The position numbers were made by a program, and so were the translations under genes. This document shows, in pieces, positions 42,500 to 48,577 of a stretch of DNA of 48,577 nucleotides. Each line of letters begins with the position of its first letter. The first letter of the stretch is position 1. The notes beneath the pieces were generated by a model that saw nothing but the letters and a program-made list of their open reading frames with translations, had not been told where the DNA came from and searched no databases. The stretch is from Planctomycetota bacterium (GTDB taxonomy: Bacteria > Planctomycetota > Planctomycetia > Planctomycetales > Planctomycetaceae), in the NCBI GenBank assembly GCA_018242525.1, contig JAFEBS010000077.1, positions 1-48,577 on the forward strand, in the 5' to 3' direction.

Positions 42500-42525
42500 T
42501 TATGTGCGAATAAAAGGAGCTCGGT

Positions 42526-42723
42526 ATGAGCTTTAATTCCTTGATCTGCTTTCGTTCGACAATCGATGCCGCAACAGGATTGTTGTGCTGTCACGGTGGT
42601 ACCCAAGCAGCAGTCCATGTGTTTGGCGCAGGGTCGCCGAATGGTGAGGCCTTCTCGGTATGTGACGATGCTATGTGGCAGGCTTACCCGTTCGAAATGG
42701 GATTAGGCCTTCGTGATCGCTGA
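42526..42723 (+). CDS. Small hypothetical protein
   Basis: 65 residues from ATG 42526, with a strong AAGGAGCT upstream. It starts MSFNSLICFRSTIDAATGLL and contains several Cys and His residues (CCHGGTQAAVHVFGAGSP). Family unknown. The strong ribosome-binding site makes translation likely even though the gene is short. It lies in the transfer operon after a terminator, so it may have a separate promoter. Confidence 0.55.
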   Translation: MSFNSLICFRSTIDAATGLLCCHGGTQAAVHVFGAGSPNGEAFSVCDDAMWQAYPFEMGLGLRDR

Positions 42724-42815
42724 GGTCTGCGCCGCAGTCGCCGCGTGGTGGAAGCCGGAATGATCGATGTTGCGCCCTTGAATTGTTGCATAACTCCATT
42801 CACGGATATGAATCA

Positions 42816-43313
42816 ATGTCAAAACTTCGAAAGTTGTGGTCAGAGCTCTGCAACGTGGGGCGTGGACTGTCGGAGCGACGAGTTCACCGGAAGTTGCGAA
42901 TGGCAATCAAAAGGGTAGGTTTTCCGTGGGAAGAGCATCCTTCAGGAGTGTTCTCGGTGTTCGCCGGGGGGACATACGGCTACGGCACACGTGTCGACTG
43001 CTTCGTAAGAGATGGAGGCGTCCATTGTATGGCCCGCGTTCGCGTAGCCTATCATCGCCCCTGGCTACCCCGAACACTCACAATCACCCTGTTGGAGGAA
43101 AACTCAAACTATTTGGTCGGGTCAAACCAGCTTGTTGAGACTGAAGAAGGGCTGGCGCTTGTCCAGCGTCACATTTGTGATGCCCGACGAACGGGCTCAC
43201 GAGAAATCTCGGAGGTCTGCCAAACCCTCATCCGCCAGACGAAACAATTGCTCGTAAGGCTCTATGCAGAGGATGTGATCCTCCCTGCGGAAGAGTTGCC
43301 GCTGCTTCAGTAA
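42816..43313 (+). CDS. Hypothetical protein of the transfer operon
   Basis: About 165 residues from ATG 42816. The frame is open to ATG 42783 upstream. The N terminus is basic and helical (SKLRKLWSELCNVGRGLSER). The middle is beta-rich with aromatic residues (SGVFSVFAGGTYGYGTRVDC, VHCMARVRVAYHRPW). The C terminus is a long helix (EVCQTLIRQTKQLLVRLYAE). No family is recognised. It precedes the ParB-like gene by about 47 bases on the same strand. Confidence 0.6.
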   Translation: MSKLRKLWSELCNVGRGLSERRVHRKLRMAIKRVGFPWEEHPSGVFSVFAGGTYGYGTRVDCFVRDGGVHCMARVRVAYHRPWLPRTLTITLLEENSNYLVGSNQLVETEEGLALVQRHICDARRTGSREISEVCQTLIRQTKQLLVRLYAEDVILPAEELPLLQ

Positions 43314-43360
43314 AGGTTTTAAGGCAATCTGAGTGCCATCCAGCAAAGGGGAACTTGACC

Positions 43361-44200
43361 GTGCAAGACCAGCAATCACTAATTGCGAGAATGATTAAGG
43401 TCACTGTGCGTGACTTGAGAGCAGGCGCAAACATTCGCGATGACATATTGCCTCAAGATTTGATGACGCTTGGGGAGAGTCTGAAAGCTCGACAGCTTCA
43501 ACCAATTATTGTGAGTCCAGACCTGATAATTCTGGATGGATGGCGCAGGTACCGGGCGGCACAACTGGTACAACTCGACTCGCTCTGGGCTGCGATCACG
43601 ACACGGGCTCTGTCTGATGAAGAACGCATCGCGATCCAGTTGGAAATGGATTTGCATCGCCAGGATTTTACCGAACAAGAGCGGGTTCTTGCGTGCGAAC
43701 AACTCTTCGCCGCTCAGCCGAATTTAGATCAGAAGGCATTGGCGGCGAGACTGCACGTCGCGCCGGCAACCGTCTGTCGGTGGATGAGTGTCTCGCCGCA
43801 TCGGGTGATAACGGAGGTCCGCACAGCCTTTCTGGATGGACGTATCGGATTGTCTGCAGTGTACCCGATCAGTCAGGCGCCGAAGGAAAGCCAGCCCGAC
43901 CTGCTGGCCATGGCGTTGGCGGGAGCGACACGCTCGCAACTGACGACTCACCTTCGTCGTTCGCAGTCAGCTGCTCCAGCAGAGCACACCGGCCGAATCC
44001 GCTGCGCTGTAGCAGGCGGCGGGACCGTGACATTCAGTAGCGCAGCTCGATCCATCGATGGAGTCATCGTGCAACTCAAAGAACTATTGCAAGAAGCCAA
44101 AAAGGCGCGCGAAGCCAATCTCGACCCGCGGACCTGGGAACGTGTTCTGCTGGCACGTGCGAAGGCCATGGCGACTGACACGGTCGCAACTGATGCATGA
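43361..44200 (+). CDS. ParB/KorB-like DNA-binding protein
   Basis: About 279 residues from GTG 43361, which follows AAGGGG; TTG 43355 and ATG 43391 are alternatives. The N-terminal ParB-like domain is clear: IKVTVRDLRAGANIRDDILP, LGESLKARQLQPIIVSPDLI and ILDGWRRYRAAQLVQLDSLW, then EERIAIQLEMDLHRQDFTEQE. A helix-turn-helix follows (DQKALAARLHVAPATVCRWM). The C terminus is a helical, Ala/Lys-rich tail that may dimerise. ParB family proteins bind centromere sites or, in KorB form, regulate transfer operons. It is not next to parA but just upstream of the coupling ATPase gene, which favours a regulatory or DNA-delivery role here. Confidence 0.8.
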   Translation: MQDQQSLIARMIKVTVRDLRAGANIRDDILPQDLMTLGESLKARQLQPIIVSPDLIILDGWRRYRAAQLVQLDSLWAAITTRALSDEERIAIQLEMDLHRQDFTEQERVLACEQLFAAQPNLDQKALAARLHVAPATVCRWMSVSPHRVITEVRTAFLDGRIGLSAVYPISQAPKESQPDLLAMALAGATRSQLTTHLRRSQSAAPAEHTGRIRCAVAGGGTVTFSSAARSIDGVIVQLKELLQEAKKAREANLDPRTWERVLLARAKAMATDTVATDA

Positions 44201-44224
44201 CAGGCTGCAGGCGGGAGGACGACC

Positions 44225-45736
44225 ATGTGGAGTTTATTTTCGAGGCCACGAACAGACGACTGGATGCAATGTGTCCGTGGGCTGCAGAGATGGTGGCGAG
44301 CGGATGCTCCCTCAGCGCAAGTCGATCTCGACACCGTCCTTCTTAACTGGACACGGCAGGATCCCTATACAGTTCGTGATTTCGTCAATGGCGGCATTGC
44401 CGTACTCGGACGGACAGGCAGCGGCAAGACCAGTTCGTCGGGGCGGTTACTTGCCGAAATGATTGTCAGATTTCCGCGAAGCGGTGGGCTTATTCTGGGA
44501 AGCAAGCCCGAAGACCGCACCATGTGGGAAGCTATCTTCGCAAACGCGGAACGCAGTTCCGACCTACAGATTTTTGGAGCAGATCAGGCATCGCGATTCA
44601 ATTTCCTGGACTACGCACAACGGCTCAGCAATGAACCCCGAAACATAGTTCATTGCATCCAGACTATTGGGGAGGGCCTGCGTGACTCTGGCAGTCAATC
44701 GAACAGTGACGAACAGAAGTTTTGGAAGCTACAAGAGGAAAGGCTGCTTTACTGTACGGTGGTGATCCTGAAACTGGCGCGTGGAACGGTGACGGCTTCT
44801 GACATGCAAAGCTTCATCGCTGACGCAGCAACTAGTCCAGAGCAGCTCAGAGACCCTCGATGGGCTGCGGGAATTCACAGCCAGTGGCTTGAAGCTGCGA
44901 ATCAAGCTTCAAAGTCAGAAGTGGACGCATTCGATTTTGATTTGGCGATCGAATACTGGCTCGGATTTCCGAGCATCGCCGAGAAAACTCGAAGTTGTAT
45001 CGTTGCCGGTGTAATGGGAGTGCTGCACGTCCTGAATACCGGAATCGTTCGATTGCTGACGTCTGGTGAAACGAACTGCGGCCCTGACGAACTGTTTTAC
45101 GGGAAATGGATTTTTGTGGACATGAGTCCGGCCGCATGGGGAGTTGCAGGAAATTTCGTTTGCAGCGGCTGGAAATACTTCACGCAGCGGGCAGTATTGA
45201 AACGCTCGGCGGGGGACAACGACTACATCAATGTCATATGGATGGATGAGGCTCATCTTTTCGTTAATTCGTACGATGCGACTTATGTCGCCCAATGTCG
45301 CTCCCATCGCGGTTGCATGGTGATGCTGAGTCAGTCGCTATCAAGCTTCTTCGCCGCTATGTCAGGAAAAGACTGTGAGCATCAGACGCGATCGCTACTC
45401 GCAAATTTCTCACACGTCGTTGTGCATGCCACCGATCCCGTAACCGCTGAATGGGCTTCAGGAAAGCTTGGCAAGCAACGCGAAACTTTTTTCGGCGGTT
45501 CGATTCAGCCATCAGGTGATTTCTTCGACGAACTGTTCGGCTCGTCTCGCTTCACCGGATCGTACGCCGAGCAGTATCAACCCGTGCTCCAAGAACGAGT
45601 CTTCATGAACGGGTTGCGAACGGGCGGGCGCGCAAATGGTTTTATCTGCGACGCCATAGTCATCCGCTCGGGAGAACCATTCGCCAGCGGGGCAAACTGG
45701 TTATGGCGCGAGTTTTCACAAAAGGTGATGTCATGA
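44225..45736 (+). CDS. Soluble TraG/VirD4-type coupling ATPase
   Basis: 503 residues from ATG 44225, with GGGAGGA upstream. Walker A is VLGRTGSGKTSSSGRLLAEM near residue 60, and Walker B is NVIWMDEAHLFVN near 338. A VVVHATDPVTAEWASGKLGK segment near 393 fits the C-terminal motor region of conjugative coupling proteins. The N terminus (MWSLFSRPRTDDWMQCVRGL) has no membrane helices, unlike VirD4 and TrwB. A separate membrane protein is encoded directly downstream with a 4-base overlap. It would dock the relaxase-DNA complex to a secretion channel and pump DNA. No VirB4-type ATPase is present in the window, so it must use a helper channel. Confidence 0.8.
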   Translation: MWSLFSRPRTDDWMQCVRGLQRWWRADAPSAQVDLDTVLLNWTRQDPYTVRDFVNGGIAVLGRTGSGKTSSSGRLLAEMIVRFPRSGGLILGSKPEDRTMWEAIFANAERSSDLQIFGADQASRFNFLDYAQRLSNEPRNIVHCIQTIGEGLRDSGSQSNSDEQKFWKLQEERLLYCTVVILKLARGTVTASDMQSFIADAATSPEQLRDPRWAAGIHSQWLEAANQASKSEVDAFDFDLAIEYWLGFPSIAEKTRSCIVAGVMGVLHVLNTGIVRLLTSGETNCGPDELFYGKWIFVDMSPAAWGVAGNFVCSGWKYFTQRAVLKRSAGDNDYINVIWMDEAHLFVNSYDATYVAQCRSHRGCMVMLSQSLSSFFAAMSGKDCEHQTRSLLANFSHVVVHATDPVTAEWASGKLGKQRETFFGGSIQPSGDFFDELFGSSRFTGSYAEQYQPVLQERVFMNGLRTGGRANGFICDAIVIRSGEPFASGANWLWREFSQKVMS

Positions 45737-46317
45737 ATGAAGCGAAGCAGAACGACCGGCAATCGGAACTTCGGTCTAACATCAATTTGATTCTTCTGGT
45801 AGTGCTCGCACACGCACATTGCATGTTGCCTTTCCTCCGATATTCCTGCGGAACGAACGTCCCAGGGATCTATGGTGTCTTGGCGTTTTTTCTGATTCTT
45901 GTAGTGATCATCGCTTCAAAGAGCACCGCGATGCTTGGATTTCTGATGCTGTGGATACTGGCGTTGACTTGTCAGAGAATCTGGACGGTCGTTTTGCACT
46001 TGCGGGGACGCCGCGAACACAGCTGGTACGGAGGAAGTCCTTGGTTGGCAATGCTGATTCCATTCTGCAAATCGGAATCAACTGCGAAGAATGTTGAACC
46101 TGCCCTTTGTTTGTCCGTCGGCTGGGCGATCTGGCACTTCTTTCCAAGCGTCGGAATGTTCGTAGCCCTCGGTGCCATGTCCCTGGGAATAATCCGCGTT
46201 GCCCAGCACGTTGCGATTAACAGGCAGGTGACGGCACTCATCGATATGGAATTGGAGCAGCAGGCTTTGGCTCTGCAGATGCGTCGATTTAACCAACGGT
46301 CCTGGTCAACAAAGTGA
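45733..46317 (+). CDS. Membrane protein coupled to the T4 coupling ATPase
   Basis: About 194 residues from ATG 45733, which overlaps the preceding stop as ATGA. Hydrophobic segments lie at about residues 18-35, 45-62, 66-84 and 131-157 (for example GVLAFFLILVVIIAS and MLGFLMLWILALTCQRIWTV). The C-terminal 35 residues are polar and helical. Family unknown. Translational coupling and the lack of membrane helices in the ATPase suggest that it is the membrane anchor of a split coupling complex. That is an inference. Confidence 0.7.
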   Translation: MNEAKQNDRQSELRSNINLILLVVLAHAHCMLPFLRYSCGTNVPGIYGVLAFFLILVVIIASKSTAMLGFLMLWILALTCQRIWTVVLHLRGRREHSWYGGSPWLAMLIPFCKSESTAKNVEPALCLSVGWAIWHFFPSVGMFVALGAMSLGIIRVAQHVAINRQVTALIDMELEQQALALQMRRFNQRSWSTK

Positions 46318-46325
46318 GGTAAACC

Positions 46326-46556
46326 ATGTCGAGCGTATTGTGGGCGGAATGGCGTCGCGGTCTGAAAGATCTGCAAAATGCCGCGCTCAACCCTTGGAAT
46401 GGTATTACACAGACACATGAGGAATCGGGCAGTATCGCGAATCCTACGCAGCAAATAGTCACTGAGGATATGCGGGGTGAGGCCCAGCCTCACAAGATGC
46501 TTACGCCCCTGTTGAGTCGCAGCGGAGGTGAAAAACAGGAGCAGGCAGAGCGGTGA
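46326..46556 (+). CDS. Small hypothetical protein of the transfer operon
   Basis: 76 residues from ATG 46326, with TGAGGT upstream. The sequence is polar, with Trp-rich start (SSVLWAEWRRGLKDLQNAAL) and a charged tail. No family. It lies between the membrane protein and the helix-turn-helix genes with short gaps, so it is in the same operon. Confidence 0.5.
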   Translation: MSSVLWAEWRRGLKDLQNAALNPWNGITQTHEESGSIANPTQQIVTEDMRGEAQPHKMLTPLLSRSGGEKQEQAER

Positions 46557-46578
46557 TCGATTTGCTGAAGCCGTGACA

Positions 46579-46917
46579 ATGCCAAACAATCACACCAACA
46601 ATTCTGACTCTGGAGCCATCGTGAAGCGCAACCTTCGGGATCGACTGGACTCAATCGAGTCGATGCTGCAATCGCTCTTGGAACAGCAAACGACTCGCGA
46701 GTGGTACACCACTAAGGAGATCGCCAAAAGGATCGGTAAGGCAGAGTACACCGTACGTGAATATGCAAGATTGGGCAGAATTTCAGCTTCAAAGCGACGA
46801 TCTGGGCGTGGAAAACATTTATCTTGGGTAGTCAGTCACGTCGAGTATGTTCGACTGCAGCGTGATGGTCTTTTACCAACTCGGAAGACCGCAGCCTCTC
46901 TCGAAGCTGAAAGCTAG
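46579..46917 (+). CDS. Helix-turn-helix protein (excisionase-like)
   Basis: About 112 residues from ATG 46579. GTG 46528 is an upstream alternative. A coiled segment (RDRLDSIESMLQSLLEQQTT) precedes a MerR/excisionase-type helix-turn-helix: WYTTKEIAKRIGKAEYTVRE then YARLGRISASKRRSGRG. The pattern of a Tyr-rich wing is typical of HTH_17 proteins. It stands directly upstream of a second, smaller excisionase-like gene. It could be a transfer regulator or a directionality factor. Confidence 0.75.
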   Translation: MPNNHTNNSDSGAIVKRNLRDRLDSIESMLQSLLEQQTTREWYTTKEIAKRIGKAEYTVREYARLGRISASKRRSGRGKHLSWVVSHVEYVRLQRDGLLPTRKTAASLEAES

Positions 46918-46926
46918 GGAGGATGC

Positions 46927-47154
46927 ATGATGCTGAAAGTCGCACAAGTGGCCAAGCGTCTGAATTGCTCCGTCTCCACGGTATACGGCTTGATCGAAAC
47001 TGGCCGCCTCGCACACCACCGCTGTCCCGGTGTTCGCGTGAGCGAAGAGCAATTGGAGGTCTACCTCGCCGACACGAAACGACAGCCGTCGCCAGAACCA
47101 GCACGATCTGCACGGTCAGGTCCACAACTTCGCTTGAAGAATGTGAAGCTCTGA
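46927..47154 (+). CDS. xis: Excisionase-like helix-turn-helix protein
   Basis: 75 residues from ATG 46927 (ATG 46930 is equivalent), preceded by GGGAGGATGC. MLKVAQVAKRLNCSVSTVYG followed by LIETGRLAHHRCPGVRVSEE is the helix-turn-helix of the excisionase/HTH_17 family. The tail is basic. It lies 45 bases from the end of the convergent integrase gene, the usual place for a recombination directionality factor. The stop codon falls in the stem of the shared terminator. The symbol is by position and family. Confidence 0.8.
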   Translation: MMLKVAQVAKRLNCSVSTVYGLIETGRLAHHRCPGVRVSEEQLEVYLADTKRQPSPEPARSARSGPQLRLKNVKL

Positions 47155-47182
47155 CGCCTGCCTTCGATAGCGGCGTCAGAGC
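47148..47182. terminator. Shared hairpin terminator between the xis-like and integrase genes
   Basis: GCTCTGACGCC at 47148-47158 pairs perfectly with GGCGTCAGAGC at 47172-47182 over a 13-base loop. It lies between convergent genes and includes the xis stop codon. T-tracts on either side are weak (TTATCACCTTTT on the plus side). Confidence 0.75.
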
Positions 47183-47199
47183 CTTATCACCTTTTGCAC

Positions 47200-48375
47200 C
47201 TATTTCGCCAGTTTGGCTTTGGCGAGCAAATGATCGGCGTCATGGGCGAGATGCTGATACTGCCTGGCCAACATGGAAGTATCGACGTGACCGGCCAGGA
47301 TGGACACGGTAATCGGATCGACACCACCCATCAGCATCCGCGTCATCCATGCATGTCTGAACAAATAGAGGCAGAGTTTAGGTGCCTGTCGTCGAGCCAG
47401 TAGCGACATGAGTTTCTGCCTGGCCTCGACATATAGCTCTCGTTCAGTTTTCGTCTTCTTGATGCCCTTTTCCATCCTCGTCCGTTTGAGTGTTTTCGCA
47501 AGTTTTCGAATCGCCGTTTCGTCGGACTGCAGTTTCTTGGCCGCAACGATTTGGCGTCCCAAGCGGTCTTGTAGCCGCATGAACTGGCAGTTGACGGAGT
47601 GCGGCGTGAAGGGCCTGCCGTCGTCGGTGCGAAACAGTGGTCCTTCAGGATATTTGAGCATCAGACGGGCGGTGATCTCTCGAGCGACTTCGGTCAGGTA
47701 AACGACTCGTTGCCGCTTTTTGCCCTTGCTGTTTTTGACTTCGAAAATCCATCGCGAGTGGGCGAGATCTACATGCCTAGCTTCGACAATCAGCGATTCC
47801 TGCGGCCGACATCCCGACTCCCACGAGATGGTCAGCAGCTCCCGGAATGCGGGACTCGGAATGTTTGCGAGTGCGTTTGCATATTCCTCGGGAGTAATCA
47901 GGTAATCCCGTTTTCCACCTTGCGGCTTCTCAATGTGTGCGATGGGGGAAAAGGGGATATGTCCCTTCTTTGCGGCCCAACTGAGACATCGCTGGAGTGC
48001 TATGAGCGCCCCTCGTTTCGTTCCATCGGACCATCTCGGATGAGCGTCGCACCATTGGTCGAGGTGGAATGGTTTGAGTTCGTTGATGCGAAGATCGCCA
48101 ACATGACTCAAAAACGACTGAATGCGTTCGCGGTACCACTTAGCCGTCTCAATCGCCCGGTGCTTGCTGCACCACTCGACAAAGAGGACGGCAATCGTTT
48201 CCACGAAATCATCGCCGGTGACAACCGGTCGAGCCGATTTCGGCCGTGCCTGCAATTCGTGAAAGAGCCGGAACGCCTCGGCTTTGTCTGTACCGAGATT
48301 GATCTGCTTGCCGCCGGAGACGACGAACCAGGCTTTGCGGGATTTTCGATACCAGGGAAATGCACGACGAGCCAT
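47200..48375 (-). CDS. int: Tyrosine recombinase / integrase
   Basis: 391 residues from ATG 48375, with AAAGGGTT upstream. An N-terminal SAM-like core-binding domain (VFVEWCSKHRAIETAKWYRE) precedes the catalytic domain. Catalytic Arg is in SWESGCRPQESLIV. The HxxR box reads LYLFRHAWMTRML, so the usual first His is Tyr while the Arg is kept. The GH motif is ILAGHVDTSMLARQYQHLA with the nucleophile Tyr. It would integrate the element into tRNA-Arg(UCU), whose gene begins about 150 bases upstream, and excise it with an Xis. Divergence at one His position is seen in some integrases. Confidence 0.9.
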   Translation of the reverse strand: MARRAFPWYRKSRKAWFVVSGGKQINLGTDKAEAFRLFHELQARPKSARPVVTGDDFVETIAVLFVEWCSKHRAIETAKWYRERIQSFLSHVGDLRINELKPFHLDQWCDAHPRWSDGTKRGALIALQRCLSWAAKKGHIPFSPIAHIEKPQGGKRDYLITPEEYANALANIPSPAFRELLTISWESGCRPQESLIVEARHVDLAHSRWIFEVKNSKGKKRQRVVYLTEVAREITARLMLKYPEGPLFRTDDGRPFTPHSVNCQFMRLQDRLGRQIVAAKKLQSDETAIRKLAKTLKRTRMEKGIKKTKTERELYVEARQKLMSLLARRQAPKLCLYLFRHAWMTRMLMGGVDPITVSILAGHVDTSMLARQYQHLAHDADHLLAKAKLAK

Positions 48376-48440
48376 GACAGGAACCCTTTCAACTCAAGAA
48401 ATATGAACATTCCCGAGCGAGCTGAAAGGTTCGCGGAACG

Positions 48441-48474
48441 CCCTCGTCTGTTGCCGCAGACGGGGGTGTTTTTT
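48441..48474 (+). terminator. Terminator-like hairpin inside the right end
   Basis: CCCTCGTCTG at 48441-48450 pairs with CAGACGGGGG at 48457-48466 (one G-U pair) over a six-base loop and is followed by TGTTTTTT. It would stop plus-strand transcription running out of the element toward the tRNA or, in the circle, toward the left end. Confidence 0.7.
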
Positions 48475-48498
48475 GAATTCCGTGCCGAATTCCGTGCC
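48475..48498. repeat. Right-end tandem 12-mers (probable integrase arm sites)
   Basis: GAATTCCGTGCC occurs twice in direct tandem (48475-48486 and 48487-48498), 53 bases from the att core. The same pair, with two changes in the second copy, occurs 111 bases inside the left core at 137-160. In the excised circle they would flank the core on both sides in the same orientation, as lambda-type arm sites do. Confidence 0.65.
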
Positions 48499-48528
48499 AA
48501 GTATTACCAGGGACAGCAAAAAGTCCAT

Positions 48529-48577
48529 TACGCCCGGGAGGATTCGAACCCCCGACCGACGGATTAGAAATCCGTTG
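48529..48577 (-). tRNA. tRNA-Arg(UCU), 3' part (5' half outside the window)
   Basis: Read on the minus strand, the last 49 bases give an anticodon stem ACGGA/TCCGT around the loop TTTCTAA, so the anticodon is TCT. A five-base variable loop, a T-arm with loop TTCGAAT, and an acceptor strand CGGGCGT with discriminator A follow. The D-arm and 5' acceptor strand lie beyond the window. No CCA is encoded. This is the att site copy that restores an intact tRNA. Confidence 0.9.
48549..48573. repeat. attR: attR: right copy of the integration direct repeat
   Basis: Bases 48552-48573 are identical to 4-25; the extended 25-base unit has one mismatch. The repeat covers the anticodon arm, variable loop and part of the T-arm of the tRNA. 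Crossover therefore happens within the anticodon arm region, and the element supplies the 3' half of the gene. Confidence 0.85.

Noticed and set aside
47599..48567. Long plus-strand frame of 322 codons
   Set aside because: It is antisense to the integrase and runs into the tRNA; it is a shadow frame.

Overview
The window looks like one complete integrated mobile element, about 48.5 kb, from a planctomycete. The lineage is inferred from gene content: a giant Ser-rich Rhs/YD-repeat protein, a membrane Ser/Thr kinase beside a sigma-like gene, a secreted lectin-like protein and many secreted proteins with no recognisable family. The bounds come from the sequence. A 22-bp perfect direct repeat lies at 4-25 and 48552-48573. 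The right copy is part of a tRNA-Arg(UCU) gene on the minus strand, whose 3' half is inside the window and whose 5' half lies beyond base 48577. A tyrosine recombinase gene and an excisionase-like gene sit at this end. Paired 12-mers (GAATTCCGTGCC type) lie inside both ends and look like integrase arm sites.

Left to right: (1) 233-3404, two secreted proteins of unknown function with overlapping reading frames. (2) 3797-6460, a plasmid-type replication and partition module: AT-rich 13-mers, a DnaA-box-like site, seven iterons, a RepA/RPA-type initiator, parA with a ribbon-helix-helix partner, and a repeat array that may be the centromere. (3) 7574-9923, a divergent pair: a close relative of the classical tetracycline repressor and a FAD monooxygenase, separated by a 32-bp perfect palindrome containing two tetO2-like cores. 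(4) 9964-20390, accessory transfer-element genes, a MobF relaxase-helicase, a lectin-domain secreted protein, an IS630-family insertion and an ArdC-type antirestriction protein. (5) 20391-35567, surface or secretion cargo: a putative lipoprotein, an orphan Rhs-tip gene, a TPR protein, a 2201-residue Ser-rich Rhs protein, a GT9-type glycosyltransferase, a methyltransferase-glycosyltransferase fusion and a FkbM-type methyltransferase. (6) 35746-41473, stability and signalling: a VapBC-like pair, a serine resolvase with a likely res site, a WGR protein, and an operon of a helix-turn-helix protein, a sigma-like protein and a membrane kinase. (7) 41848-47154, a co-directional mobilisation operon: small proteins, a ParB-like protein, a soluble coupling ATPase, a membrane protein, two helix-turn-helix genes. 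(8) The integrase and attachment site.

Together these genes describe an integrative plasmid or integrative mobilisable element. It can plausibly excise, replicate from an iteron origin, be partitioned and resolved, and be nicked and delivered by its own relaxase and coupling ATPase. No VirB4-like ATPase or other mating-pore gene was seen, so transfer would need a helper. Its cargo suggests a possibly tetracycline-responsive detoxification pair and a possibly glycosylated surface Rhs system.
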